From CSSed11-175R1 sp041685735 (GTDB lineage Bacteria > Actinomycetota > Nitriliruptoria > Nitriliruptorales > Nitriliruptoraceae): 64,000 bases of DNA. Made by a program: the position numbers and the translations under genes. The notes under the pieces were generated by a model, which saw nothing but the letters and a program-made list of their open reading frames with translations, did no database searches and was not told the origin of the DNA. Location of the stretch: assembly GCA_041685735.1 (NCBI GenBank), contig JAWLFE010000004.1, positions 1-64,000 of the forward strand, given 5' to 3'. This document shows, in pieces, positions 8,346-19,116 of the stretch; position 1 is the first letter of the stretch; every line of letters begins with the position of its first letter.

Positions 8346-9494
8346 ATGCGGCTGTTGGTGGTGATCGACCGTGCCGCGCCGCTCGATCGGCCCACGGTCG
8401 AGGACCTGGTGGCCGGAACCGCCGCCGTGTTGCACATCGACCACCGGGTCGACTGGTGCGATGGCGACGGGTTCCGCGACCGCCTGCATGAGGAGGGAAC
8501 CGCGACCGTCGTGGTGCCACCCGCGGACGTCGAGGTGGCGGCGCTGCTCGCACCCCGTGACGCCGATCGGACCCGACCGAACGACGTCGTGGTCCGGTTC
8601 GATCCGCATGCCCGGGAGCGGGACACCTCGCCGCAGCTGTCGGCCCACCTGCGTGGCATCGGCCTCGGTGGGATCGCCTGGGCCATCCGCGCGGCGGTCC
8701 ATGCCGCCCGGCACCCGGCGACCACGCGGCGCTACGGCGACCACCCGGACCAGTTCGCGCAGATCCGACGACCGTCCCCGGCAGGCATGCCGACGGGTGT
8801 CGGGGTGCTGATCCACGGCGGGTACTGGCGGTCGTGCTGGCAGGTGGACCTCATGGATGCCCTCGCGATCGACCTGGCCGCGCGTGGGCTGGTGAGTGTG
8901 AACCTCGAGTACCGGCGACCCGATCACCACGGGTGGCAGGCGACCCTCGACGATGTCCACGCCGGCGTCCACCAGGCGGCGGATGCGGTCGTCGGGGCCG
9001 ACGGCGACCCTGGGCGACTCGCTCTGATCGGCCACTCCGCCGGCGGGCAGCTCGCGCTGCAGATCGCCGAGGAGCGGGCCGGTGCGGGTCAGCCCGTCGC
9101 CGCCGTGGCATCACTCGCCGGTGTCGTCGACCTGCACACCGCCGACGAGCGGGACCTGTCGGACGGGGCCGTCCGCCTGGCACTCGGGGGCCGCACGGCT
9201 GAGCTGCCCGAGCGGTACCGGGCCGCGTCCCCACTCGCGCATCCCCGGCGCCGGGTCCCGACCGTGCTCGCGTTCGGGACCGGGGACGACCCGGACCTCG
9301 TGGACATGAACCGTCGGTTCGCCGCGGTTGCGGAGGGGGCGACGGTCGACGTGGTCAGCCTGCCGGGGGACCACTTCGACGTGATCGATCCCGCCAGCCC
9401 GCTGTGGCATGCGACGATCGCCGCGCTGTTCGAACGGATGGGACAAGCCGGCGAACGGTTCCCACTCCCGGTCCAGGACCGACCAGTACCCTGA
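8346..9494 (+). CDS. Alpha/beta hydrolase, esterase or kynurenine-formamidase-like, with extra N-terminal domain
   Basis: 382 residues. The C-terminal hydrolase (about 150-382) has oxyanion motif HGGYW at 157-161, nucleophile S231 in GHSAGG, an acid in the GTGDDPD region around 314-317 and H343 in GDHFD, which fits the esterase/kynurenine-formamidase-like group. The first ~130 residues are a separate alpha/beta-looking segment (MRLLVVID, then IGLGGIAWAIRAAV) that I cannot name. The ATG at 8346 follows ggaggg. It is divergent from a MarR regulator that probably controls it. Substrate unknown. Confidence 0.82.
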   Translation: MRLLVVIDRAAPLDRPTVEDLVAGTAAVLHIDHRVDWCDGDGFRDRLHEEGTATVVVPPADVEVAALLAPRDADRTRPNDVVVRFDPHARERDTSPQLSAHLRGIGLGGIAWAIRAAVHAARHPATTRRYGDHPDQFAQIRRPSPAGMPTGVGVLIHGGYWRSCWQVDLMDALAIDLAARGLVSVNLEYRRPDHHGWQATLDDVHAGVHQAADAVVGADGDPGRLALIGHSAGGQLALQIAEERAGAGQPVAAVASLAGVVDLHTADERDLSDGAVRLALGGRTAELPERYRAASPLAHPRRRVPTVLAFGTGDDPDLVDMNRRFAAVAEGATVDVVSLPGDHFDVIDPASPLWHATIAALFERMGQAGERFPLPVQDRPVP

Positions 9495-9581
9495 CACCGG
9501 CGCCACGGGGCGCGGCGCTCGTGGTCTGCGGTCCGCCCGTGACAGGGCGCCGGAACGGCCGGGAGGTGGAGCTATCGGGAT

Positions 9582-9650
9582 GTCGACGGGGCCGTCGCGG
9601 GATGGGTCGACGGGGCCGTCGCGGGATGGGTCGACGGGGCCGTCGCGGGA
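9582..9650. repeat. 24-bp tandem repeat, left of gap
   Basis: Nearly three copies of the 24-bp unit gtcgacggggccgtcgcggg+atgg run into the N gap. The same repeat and its upstream ~30 bases recur right after the gap, suggesting an assembly collapse or overlap and not two loci. Confidence 0.8.
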
Positions 9651-9750
9651 NNNNNNNNNNNNNNNNNNNNNNNNNNNNNNNNNNNNNNNNNNNNNNNNNN
9701 NNNNNNNNNNNNNNNNNNNNNNNNNNNNNNNNNNNNNNNNNNNNNNNNNN
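9651..9750. other. Assembly gap, 100 N
   Basis: Exactly 100 N, a conventional unknown-length gap. Both flanks carry the same sequence (from ggaacggccgggaggtggag through the 24-bp repeats), so the two contig ends probably overlap and the gap may be spurious. Confidence 0.95.
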
Positions 9751-9778
9751 GGAACGGCCGGGAGGTGGAGCTATCGGG

Positions 9779-11062
9779 ATGTCGACGGGGCCGTCGCGGG
9801 ATGGGTCGACGGGGCCGTCGCGGGATGGGTCGACGGGGCCGTCGCGGGATGGGTCGACGGGGCCGTCGCGGGAACGGCTGCTCGATGCGGCCGTCGACGA
9901 CATCGTCAGGCACGGGATCGACGGGGTCCGCACGGCCCGGGTGGCGGCCGCCGCCGGGCTGACGACCGGGGCGCTGTTCGGGTACTGGGCGGACGTTGAT
10001 GAGCTGCTGGTCGACGTCTGGACGCAGCGGTTGTGCCCCGCGGTCCTCGAGCAGCTGGACGCGGCGCTCGCACATGTGCGGACGGCCGACCGCGAGGCCT
10101 CCGTCCCGGCTCCAGCGCTGTCGTTCGACGGACCGTCGCTGACCGCCGCTTCGGATCTTGCCGTCGCGGCTCGCCGCCGGGAGGCCCTGCGCGAGGTCGT
10201 CGCGGGTGACGTGGCCGCGTGGATCGGCGACCGCGCCGGCGCGGATGATCGGATGCTCGTCGAGATGGTGGCCGCGGTCGTGTGGGGTGCGGCGGTACTC
10301 GGCAACTGCCAGTTGGCGGACGGGACGGACTGGGGCGCGGTCCTCAGCCGGCTCGCCGCTCCTGCGGTCGATCCGGACGTCGTCGCAGCCAGAGACGTCG
10401 GTGACGAGGCGATCGAACCCCGTCCCCGGCTCGGCGCGGTGATGGTCGGCGACCACGGGGATCCGGTGGAGGACCGCCTACGGGCGGTCCTGATCGAGGC
10501 GACGGAGGCCGTGGTGGCCGCACGGGGCCTCGCGGACGCGACGGTCACCCGCATCGCCCGGCAGGCCGGCGTGGATCGGATGGCGCTGTACCGCCGCTAC
10601 GAAGGGGTCGAGGCGTTGCTCCTCGACACGCTGCGGGCCCACATCCGTGCGCGGGTCATCGAGGATGCGCAGGGCGCGATCCAGGGGCTCGCGACCGACG
10701 ATCCGCCGTCCGCGATCAGCTTCGGCCTGATGGCCACGACGGTGCCCAGCCGGGCGGCCTCACGGGCGTTGCGCCTGGAGGTCCACCTGATCGCGCGCCA
10801 CCACCCGGCGATCGCCGCGGAACTGCGCGATCTCGTCGATGCGGCGTTGGACCGGCTCGGACCGCTGGTCGACCTCGAACGTGCGCGGCTGCCGGCGGAG
10901 CGAGCCGTGCGCCTCTACCAGGCAGCGTTGCTCGGGATGTCGATCCTGGTCGACGTCGTCGGCCGGTCCTACGACCGCCGGGACCTGTTCGCGGCGATCC
11001 TCGCCCCGATGATCGCGTTCGAGCGCGACGTCAACGACGCACTCGCTGAGCAGGCCGACTGA
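9779..11062 (+). CDS. TetR/AcrR regulator with two DNA-binding domains
   Basis: 427 residues from the ATG at 9779, which follows gggaggtggag. The first ~31 residues are four copies of STGPSRD(G), encoded by the 24-bp repeat. Then come two TetR-type units in tandem: first helix-turn-helix around RERLLDAAVDDIV to TTGALFGYWADVDELL, second around EDRLRAVLIEATEAVV to MALYRRYEGVEALLL. Each is followed by a helical ligand-binding-like region. Double TetR proteins may bind two sites or act as pseudo-dimers. The copy number of the N-terminal repeat is uncertain because of the gap. The coxM gene starts 167 bases downstream, so it could regulate CO dehydrogenase; that is inference only. Confidence 0.85.
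   Translation: MSTGPSRDGSTGPSRDGSTGPSRDGSTGPSRERLLDAAVDDIVRHGIDGVRTARVAAAAGLTTGALFGYWADVDELLVDVWTQRLCPAVLEQLDAALAHVRTADREASVPAPALSFDGPSLTAASDLAVAARRREALREVVAGDVAAWIGDRAGADDRMLVEMVAAVVWGAAVLGNCQLADGTDWGAVLSRLAAPAVDPDVVAARDVGDEAIEPRPRLGAVMVGDHGDPVEDRLRAVLIEATEAVVAARGLADATVTRIARQAGVDRMALYRRYEGVEALLLDTLRAHIRARVIEDAQGAIQGLATDDPPSAISFGLMATTVPSRAASRALRLEVHLIARHHPAIAAELRDLVDAALDRLGPLVDLERARLPAERAVRLYQAALLGMSILVDVVGRSYDRRDLFAAILAPMIAFERDVNDALAEQAD
9781..9876. repeat. 24-bp tandem repeat encoding STGPSRDG
   Basis: Four copies of a 24-bp unit (9781, 9805, 9829, 9853), in frame with the TetR gene. The last copy diverges at its 3' end, where it runs into the first helix. Confidence 0.9.
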
Positions 11063-11172
11063 CCGGTCGTGGCCCTCGGGCGCGGACGCCGGGATCGTGC
11101 GGCCGCGGGCGCTCCGTCCCGATCCAGCGCACGTCCCCACCAACAATCGCAGCGAAGTGTCCGGCGGCTGGT

Positions 11173-11178
11173 TATCTT
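11173..11178 (+). promoter_or_regulatory. -10-like box for cox operon
   Basis: TATCTT in ggtTATCTTccc, 51 bases before the coxM GTG. No canonical -35 is visible. A short palindrome, GAACGTTC (11197-11204), lies between the box and the start and could be a regulator contact. Confidence 0.4.
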
Positions 11179-11229
11179 CCCTGAAGGTTGTATGTGGAAC
11201 GTTCGCGGGTGACGCTGGGAGGCGACGAC

Positions 11230-12105
11230 GTGCAGGTACCGGAGACCTTCGACTACGAGCGGGCGTCGAGCATCGACGACGCCATCGCGCTGCTGGAACG
11301 CCACGGGGACGAGGCCCGGCTCATCGCGGGAGGCCACAGCCTGCTGCCGATGATGAAGCTGCGACTGGCCTTCCCCGAGGTGCTGATCGACATCAACGAT
11401 GTCCCCGACCTCGACCACATCCGGATCGACGGGGACGAGATCGCGATCGGCGCGATGGTGCGCCACGCGGCGATCCTGGATTCGGCGCTGCTCGCCGAGC
11501 ACTACCCGATCTTCCGGGATGCGGAACGTGTGATCGCCGACCCGCTGGTCCGCAACCGTGGCACGATCGGCGGGTCGTTCTGCCAGGCCGACCCCGCGGA
11601 GGATCTGTCGGCCGTCGGCGCTGCCCTGGGGGGCAGCGTGGTGATCCGCTCGTCCAGTGGGTCGCGCACGGTCCCGATGCGCGAGTTCCACGAGGGCCCC
11701 TACGAGACCAAGGTCGGCGATGCGGAGATCCTCACCGAGGTCCGCTTCCCGATCCGCAACGCGACCGGCAGTGCCTACGAGAAGGTCGAACGCCGCGTCG
11801 GTGACTGGGCGGTCGCCGCGGCCGGCGCGTTCGTCCAACTCGACGGCGACACCATCGCGGATGCCGGGATCGGGCTGGCCGCCGTCGGTGCCGATCACTT
11901 CATCGTGCCCGACGCCGAGGAGGCGCTGCGTGGGCAGCCCGCGACGCGCGAGAGCTTCGAGGTGGCGGCCCAACTCTGTCACGACCAGTGCTCGCCGGTC
12001 ACCGACCAGCGCGGTCCCGAGGACTACAAGCGGCACCTGGCCCGGGAGCTGGTGCTCCGGGCGCTGACCCGGGCAACCGCCCGCGCACGTGGGGAGGAGA
12101 GCTGA
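11230..12105 (+). CDS. coxM: Aerobic CO dehydrogenase medium (FAD) subunit
   Basis: 291 residues. CoxM carries FAD and passes electrons from the CoxS iron-sulfur clusters to the respiratory chain. The two FAD-binding motifs of the family are present: AGGHSLLPMMKLRL at 33-46 and TIGGS at 112-116. A GTG start at 11230 is chosen for its gggaggcgac ribosome site; an ATG at 11188 would add 14 residues without one. It is first in the M-S-L order typical of form I enzymes. Its stop overlaps coxS by one base. Confidence 0.94.
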   Translation: MQVPETFDYERASSIDDAIALLERHGDEARLIAGGHSLLPMMKLRLAFPEVLIDINDVPDLDHIRIDGDEIAIGAMVRHAAILDSALLAEHYPIFRDAERVIADPLVRNRGTIGGSFCQADPAEDLSAVGAALGGSVVIRSSSGSRTVPMREFHEGPYETKVGDAEILTEVRFPIRNATGSAYEKVERRVGDWAVAAAGAFVQLDGDTIADAGIGLAAVGADHFIVPDAEEALRGQPATRESFEVAAQLCHDQCSPVTDQRGPEDYKRHLARELVLRALTRATARARGEES

Positions 12106-12592
12106 TGCAGGTCAAGATGACGGTCAACGGCGAAGAGCGCGAGGCGGATGTCGAGGCGCGCATGCTGCTCGTGCACTACCTCAGGGACGAACTCGGTCTC
12201 ACCGGTACCCACTGGGGGTGCGACACCTCCAACTGCGGCACCTGCACGGTGGCGGTCGACGGACAGGCGGTCAAGAGCTGCACGATGCTCGCCGCGATGG
12301 CCGGCGGGCGTGATGTGGAGACCGTCGAGGGAGTGGCGGTCGACGGACAGCTCGACCCGGTGCAGGAGGGGTTCATGCGGGAGCACGGCCTGCAGTGCGG
12401 CTTCTGTACCCCCGGGATGATCATGACGGCCCGGTGGCTGCTCGCGCGTGATCCGGATCCCGACGAGGCCACGATCCGCGAGGCCATCTCCGGCAACCTG
12501 TGCCGGTGCACCGGCTACGAGAACATCGTCCGCGCCGTGCGATGGGCCGCGGAACACCCCGAGGGCGCCACCGACGCCGAGGAGGTCAGCGC

Positions 12593-12596
<4 letters not shown>
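12105..12596 (+). CDS. coxS: Aerobic CO dehydrogenase small (2x[2Fe-2S]) subunit
   Basis: 163 residues of the xanthine-oxidase-family iron-sulfur subunit. N-terminal plant-type cluster ligands: C39, C44, C47, C59. C-terminal cluster ligands: C98, C101, C133, C135 (CGFC and CRC motifs). It carries electrons from the molybdenum site in CoxL to FAD in CoxM. The ATG at 12105 overlaps the coxM stop (TGATG) and its own stop overlaps the coxL ATG (ATGA). Confidence 0.96.
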
Positions 12597-14992
<2,396 letters not shown>

Positions 14993-15021
14993 CCCGCACC
15001 ACGACACGACGAGGACGCATC

Positions 15022-15906
15022 ATGGACGCACCGGTGACCGATCGGTCGTCGGCGCTGCGCGCCGACCGTGTGCCGTTCGTCCACGCCCGTGTGGTCCTCG
15101 CGGAGCGTCCCACGTCCGCCAAGCCCGGGGACGAGGCCCTGGTGCTGCACGACGGCACCATCGAAGGGTTCGTCGGCGGGACGTGTGCGGAGGCGACCGT
15201 CCGCGACCAGTCGCTGCGGGTCCTGCAGACCGGTGAGTCGCTGCTGCTGCGGATCACCCCGGAGCCGGAGCCCGACCAGCCCGGCAAGCTGGTCGTGCAC
15301 AACCACTGCCTGTCGGGCGGCACGATCGAGATCTTCCTGGAACCGGAACGGCCGGTGCCGATGGTCGTGGTCGCGGGTGACGCGCCGATCGCCCGGGCCC
15401 TGGTGGTCCTCGGCAACCACCTGGGCTACGACCTGCGCACCTTCGAGGGCGAGCTCCCCCCGGATACCTCGGCGGTGGTGGTCGCCTCGCACGGTCGTGA
15501 CGAGGAACCGGTGCTGCGCGCCGCCCTCGATGCGGGGGTCGGCTACATCGGGTTGGTCGCCAGTCCCCGGCGCGGGTCAGCGGTGGTGGCGTCACTGGAC
15601 GTCGAGGAGGAGGACAAGCGACGCGTCGACGTCCCGGCCGGCCTCGACATCGGTGCCAGGACCCCGGAGGAGGTCGCGTTGTCGATCCTCGCCGGGATCA
15701 TCGAGGTCCGTCCCCGCCCGGCCAGCCCGCCGGCGGCGGGCGAACCGGTGGCCGCGGCGGCCTCGGCGATCGACCCGGTGTGCGGGATGACCGTCGCGAT
15801 GGTCGAGACCTCGTTGCACGTCGACCACGGTGACGGCCGGGTGTGGTTCTGCGGGAGCGGGTGTCAGAAGGCGTTCACCGCGGATCCGGCGGCGTTCGGG
15901 GCGTGA
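15022..15906 (+). CDS. coxF: XdhC/CoxF-family maturation factor fused to a YHS domain
   Basis: 294 residues. Residues ~15-110 fit the XdhC/CoxI N-terminal domain (EGFVGGTCAEATV, then NHCLSGGTIEIFLEP) and ~115-235 the XdhC Rossmann domain (VVVAGDAPIARALVVLG). Such proteins bind and help insert or sulfurate the molybdenum cofactor. Residues ~250-294 add a YHS metal-binding domain (DPVCGMTV, then WFCGSGCQKAF). That fusion is uncommon as far as I know and could relate to copper or sulfur handling at the Mo-Cu site, which is inference. Its stop overlaps the coxD GTG. Confidence 0.85.
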   Translation: MDAPVTDRSSALRADRVPFVHARVVLAERPTSAKPGDEALVLHDGTIEGFVGGTCAEATVRDQSLRVLQTGESLLLRITPEPEPDQPGKLVVHNHCLSGGTIEIFLEPERPVPMVVVAGDAPIARALVVLGNHLGYDLRTFEGELPPDTSAVVVASHGRDEEPVLRAALDAGVGYIGLVASPRRGSAVVASLDVEEEDKRRVDVPAGLDIGARTPEEVALSILAGIIEVRPRPASPPAAGEPVAAAASAIDPVCGMTVAMVETSLHVDHGDGRVWFCGSGCQKAFTADPAAFGA

Positions 15907-16790
15907 CCGACCTCGCGGACATCGTCGACGACGTCGACGCGCTCGTTGCGCGTCTGGACGCCAGCGGGTACCTGGCCGACCCGGGTCTGGCGACGGCGCT
16001 GTTCTGCGCCGTGCGCCTCCCGCAGCCGCTGATCCTCGAGGGCGAGGCCGGGGTCGGCAAGACGGAAGCCGCCAAGGCGCTCGCGCAGGTCCTGGACACC
16101 CCGCTGATCCGGTTGCAGTGCTACGAGGGCATCGATGCTGCGGAGGCGCTGTACGAGTGGAACTACCCGCGCCAACTGCTCGGCATCCGACTCGCCGAGT
16201 CGAAGGGCCGCGACCTCGACGAACACGATCTGTTCGGCGCCGACTACCTCGTCGGCCGTCCACTGCTCGATGCCATCCGACACCCCGGCCCGCGGCCCGC
16301 GGTCTTGCTGATCGACGAGATCGATCGCGCGGACGATGAGTTCGAGGCGTTCCTGTTCGAACTGCTCGCCGAGTCGTCGGTGACGATCCCCGAACTCGGG
16401 ACCATCACGGCCGAGGTCCCCCCGATCGTCGTGCTGACGTCCAACCGCACCCGGGACCTGCACGATGCGTTGAAGCGCCGGTGTCTCTACCACTGGATCG
16501 ACTACCCCGACCTCGATCGAGCCGTCGAGATCATCCGTCGTCGCGTGCCGGCGAGCAGCCGCGGCCTCGCCGAGCAGATCGCGGCCGGGGTCGGGCGGCT
16601 GCGGACCCTGGATCTGCAGAAGCCGCCCGGGATCGCCGAAGCCATCAACTGGACCCTGGCGCTCGATCTGCTCGGTGCCCGCTCGCTGGATGCCGACGCG
16701 GCGCAGCGCACCCTCGGGTCGGTGCTGAAGTACCGCGAGGACGTCGACCTCGCCGAGGAGCGCGGCCTCACGTGGGTCGCGGGCGCGTGA
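15903..16790 (+). CDS. coxD: CoxD, MoxR-type AAA+ ATPase
   Basis: 295 residues with Walker A GEAGVGKT, Walker B VLLIDEIDRAD, sensor VLTSNRTRDLHDALKRRC and an arginine-rich lid. In Oligotropha, CoxD assists assembly of the Mo-S-Cu centre; MoxR ATPases act with a VWA partner, here the next gene. It starts at a GTG overlapping the XdhC-YHS stop (GTGA) and ends overlapping the coxE GTG the same way. Confidence 0.93.
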   Translation: MTDLADIVDDVDALVARLDASGYLADPGLATALFCAVRLPQPLILEGEAGVGKTEAAKALAQVLDTPLIRLQCYEGIDAAEALYEWNYPRQLLGIRLAESKGRDLDEHDLFGADYLVGRPLLDAIRHPGPRPAVLLIDEIDRADDEFEAFLFELLAESSVTIPELGTITAEVPPIVVLTSNRTRDLHDALKRRCLYHWIDYPDLDRAVEIIRRRVPASSRGLAEQIAAGVGRLRTLDLQKPPGIAEAINWTLALDLLGARSLDADAAQRTLGSVLKYREDVDLAEERGLTWVAGA

Positions 16791-18004
16791 CCCGCGAGCC
16801 GACGCCTGGCGAGCCGGCCCCCGGCGGGCCGGATCTGGCCGAGGTGGCCGGCCGGTTCGCCCACCTGCTGCATGCCGCCGGTGTGCCGGTCTCCCCGGAG
16901 CGGGCGGGTCGGTTCGCCCGCGCGATGGCTCTGGCCACGCCCGCCACGATCGACGAGCTGTACTGGTCCGCCCGGGTGACCCTGCTGACGGGGCAGGGAC
17001 AGATCGAGGCGTTCGACCGGGTCTTCGCGCAGGTCTTCGGTGGGATCGTCGATCCGGCCGAGCAGCGGGGTGACACCTCCGCTCCGCCCCCCGCGCACGT
17101 CCGACCCGGCGACCAGCGTCCGCCGACCGCCGGCGACCGGGCCGGCGCGACCTCGCCGGTGCCGTCACCCAACCCCGTGGGCGATCCCGGTGGTGATACG
17201 GGGGAGGACGACGATGCCCGTGAGACGATCCTGGCCGCCATGAGCACCGACGAACGGCTGCGGACCAAGGACTTCGCGAGCCTCACCCCGGAGGAGCTGC
17301 GGCGGCTGCGCACCCTGCTCGACCGGTTGAAGGTCGCCCCACCGCCGCGGCGGTCCCGTCGACGGGTGCGCCACGCGCGTGGTGACCGGTTCGATCTGCG
17401 GGCGACCGTCGCCGCATCCCACCGCACCGCCGGGGATCCCGTCGCACGCATCCGCCGGCGGCAGCGCACCCGCCCGCGTCGGCTCGTGCTGCTGTGCGAC
17501 ATCTCGGGGTCCATGGAGCCCTACGCCCGTGCCTACCTGCAGTTGCTGCACTCCGCGGTCGGTGGGGCACGCGCCGAGGCGTTCGTGTTCGCGACGCGCC
17601 TGACCCGGCTGACCCGCGACCTGCGCGTCCGCCAACCGGAGGTCGCGCTGCAGCGGGCCGGTCGGACCGCGCCGGACTGGTCCGGGGGGACCCGGATCGG
17701 TGAGGCACTCAAGGCCTTCAACGACGACCACGGGCGGCGGGGGATGGCGCGCGGTGCGGTCGTGGTCATCGTCTCCGACGGCTGGGAGCGGGATGATCCG
17801 GAGGTGCTCGGCGAGCAGATGGCCCGGTTGTCCCGCCTGGCCCACCGGATCGTGTGGGTCAACCCGCGGCGGGCCAGCCCGCGCTACGAGCCACTGGTCG
17901 GGGGGATGGCCGCGGCCCTGCCGTACGTCGACACGTTCGTCAGCGGCCACTCGCTGGCGGCACTCGACGAGGTCGTCGCGGCCATCTCCCGGCAGGACGG
18001 GTAG
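16787..18004 (+). CDS. coxE: CoxE, VWA-domain partner of CoxD
   Basis: 405 residues. The N-terminal ~100 are helical (FAHLLHAAGVPVSPERAGRF), a proline-rich linker and basic stretch follow, and the C-terminal ~200 form a von Willebrand A domain. The MIDAS motif DISGSM is intact, with T in the SGGTRIG strand and D in VSDGWE. CoxE cooperates with the CoxD ATPase in CODH maturation. GTG start, GTGA overlap. It ends the cox operon; no CoxG or CoxB-like gene is seen here. Confidence 0.93.
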   Translation: MTREPTPGEPAPGGPDLAEVAGRFAHLLHAAGVPVSPERAGRFARAMALATPATIDELYWSARVTLLTGQGQIEAFDRVFAQVFGGIVDPAEQRGDTSAPPPAHVRPGDQRPPTAGDRAGATSPVPSPNPVGDPGGDTGEDDDARETILAAMSTDERLRTKDFASLTPEELRRLRTLLDRLKVAPPPRRSRRRVRHARGDRFDLRATVAASHRTAGDPVARIRRRQRTRPRRLVLLCDISGSMEPYARAYLQLLHSAVGGARAEAFVFATRLTRLTRDLRVRQPEVALQRAGRTAPDWSGGTRIGEALKAFNDDHGRRGMARGAVVVIVSDGWERDDPEVLGEQMARLSRLAHRIVWVNPRRASPRYEPLVGGMAAALPYVDTFVSGHSLAALDEVVAAISRQDG

Positions 18005-18016
18005 TCCCGGACCGAC

Positions 18017-18439
18017 TCAGCGGGACAGCTCGATCGCCGGACACCGGTCCATCACCACGTCGAGCCCGGCCTCGGTGGCTCGGCGGGCGGCGGCCTCGTC
18101 GATGACGCCGAGCTGCATCCAGACGGCCCCCGCGCCGATCTCGATGGCCTCGTCGACGTGGCGCCCGGCCCGGTCGGACCGTCGGAAGATGTCAACGACA
18201 TCCACCTCGATGTCGCTGGGGATCGATGCGAGGTCCGGGTAGGTGGCCAGGCCGTGGACCTCGTCGGCGTTCGGGGTCACGGGGATGACCGTGTAGCCGT
18301 GGGCCAGCAGGGTGCCGATCACGCCGTGGCTGGGTCGGTGGGGTCTGGCCGATGCGCCGACGACCGCGAACGTGCGGGCGCGGTCGAGGATGCGATGTGC
18401 GGTGGCGGTGGTGGGGTCGTCGGTCGAGGCGTCGCTCAC
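18017..18439 (-). CDS. CoA-binding domain protein (YccU-like)
   Basis: 140 residues, a single Rossmann-like CoA-binding domain: FAVVGASARPHRPS near the N-terminus, YTVIPVTPNADEVHG, then VDVVDIFRR and IGAGAVWMQLGV. These small proteins bind CoA, and their cell role is unclear. A GTG at 18439 is used; an ATG at 18520 would add a 27-residue Pro/His-rich leader encoded by G-quadruplex-like repeats and looks artefactual. It converges on coxE with a 12-bp gap. Confidence 0.82.
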   Translation of the reverse strand: MSDASTDDPTTATAHRILDRARTFAVVGASARPHRPSHGVIGTLLAHGYTVIPVTPNADEVHGLATYPDLASIPSDIEVDVVDIFRRSDRAGRHVDEAIEIGAGAVWMQLGVIDEAAARRATEAGLDVVMDRCPAIELSR

Positions 18440-18469
18440 GGTGGTCGATCCGATCGGTGGGTGGTGCGC

Positions 18470-18516
18470 GGTGGGCGGTGCGGGCTGGGAGGTGGGCGGT
18501 GCGGGTGGGTGGTGGG
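18470..18516. repeat. G-rich direct repeat with G-quadruplex potential
   Basis: Two nearly identical ~21-bp units (ggtgggcggtgcgggctggga and ggtgggcggtgcgggtgggt) followed by ggtgggg give at least six GGG runs on the plus strand. It lies just upstream of the minus-strand CoA-binding gene. Confidence 0.6.
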
Positions 18517-18557
18517 GCACGTCCCGGGCAACGCCCCGATGGTCACCTGGCTTCCGT

Positions 18558-18563
18558 TACGCT
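18558..18563 (+). promoter_or_regulatory. -10-like box for small membrane protein
   Basis: TACGCT in cgtTACGCTccggg, 54 bases before the GTG at 18618. The same hexamer is found before clpP and valS. Confidence 0.4.
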
Positions 18564-18617
18564 CCGGGTCGTCGCCCGCGGGAGAGCCGGGCGCCCCGAG
18601 GTCGAGGAGGCACACCC

Positions 18618-18872
18618 GTGGCACGGTCCGATCGTAAGCGGCAGGACGCACAGGATGCTTCGCCCCGGGGTCCGAAGGATCCGACGGCACCGAAGGGGCG
18701 TCCAACGCCCGGCCGGAAGCAGCGCCAGGCCGAGGCGCGGGCGCGAGCGCGACGCAACCGGATCCGCAAGCGCTTCTGGTGGACGTTCTGGATCGTCGTC
18801 GTGCTCGGTGTGCTCACGGCCCTGGTCGTCACCGGCGTCGGGGCCGGGCCGCAGACCTTCACGCCGCAGTAG
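18618..18872 (+). CDS. Small basic protein with C-terminal membrane segment
   Basis: 84 residues from a GTG at 18618 with a gaggagg ribosome site. The first ~55 residues are strongly basic (KRQRQAEARARARR type), followed by one hydrophobic helix (FWIVVVLGVLTALVV) and a short tail. The topology suggests a cytoplasmic basic tail anchored in the membrane. Family not recognised; such proteins are often annotated as hypothetical in actinobacteria. Confidence 0.7.
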   Translation: MARSDRKRQDAQDASPRGPKDPTAPKGRPTPGRKQRQAEARARARRNRIRKRFWWTFWIVVVLGVLTALVVTGVGAGPQTFTPQ

Positions 18873-18918
18873 GCCGCCATCCCGCGGTCGATCGAGAGGG
18901 TGGACCGTCCGGGGTTGG

Positions 18919-18990
18919 AGCGGGTGACGGGAATCGAACCCGCATAACTAGCTTGGAAGGCTAGGGCTCTGGCCATTGAGCTACACCCGC
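18919..18990 (-). tRNA. tRNA-Gly(TCC)
   Basis: Minus-strand cloverleaf: acceptor gcgggtg/cacccgc, D-arm with tagctcaatgg, anticodon stem ctagc/gctag with loop cTTCCAA giving anticodon TCC, and T-arm with ggttcgattcc. CCA is not encoded. It lies between two plus-strand genes. Confidence 0.95.
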
Positions 18991-19083
18991 GGGCGGCGTG
19001 ATGCTACCGCGCCACGCCGGTCGACTCATCCCGGCGTTCCGTGCGCCCGCGGCCGCGCGGCATTGGCCCGCCGGATGCCGCGG

Positions 19084-19089
19084 TAGCGT
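19084..19089 (+). promoter_or_regulatory. -10-like box for HPF-like gene
   Basis: TAGCGT in cggTAGCGTggaccgg, 27 bases before the ATG at 19117. Matches the recurrent TANNNT box. Confidence 0.4.
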
Positions 19090-19116
19090 GGACCGGACAC
19101 CGTCGAGCAGGAGACC

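Noticed and set aside
18440..18520. Longer start of the CoA-binding protein
   Set aside because: It would add a Pro/His-rich leader encoded by a G-rich repeat; the GTG at 18439 starts right before the domain.
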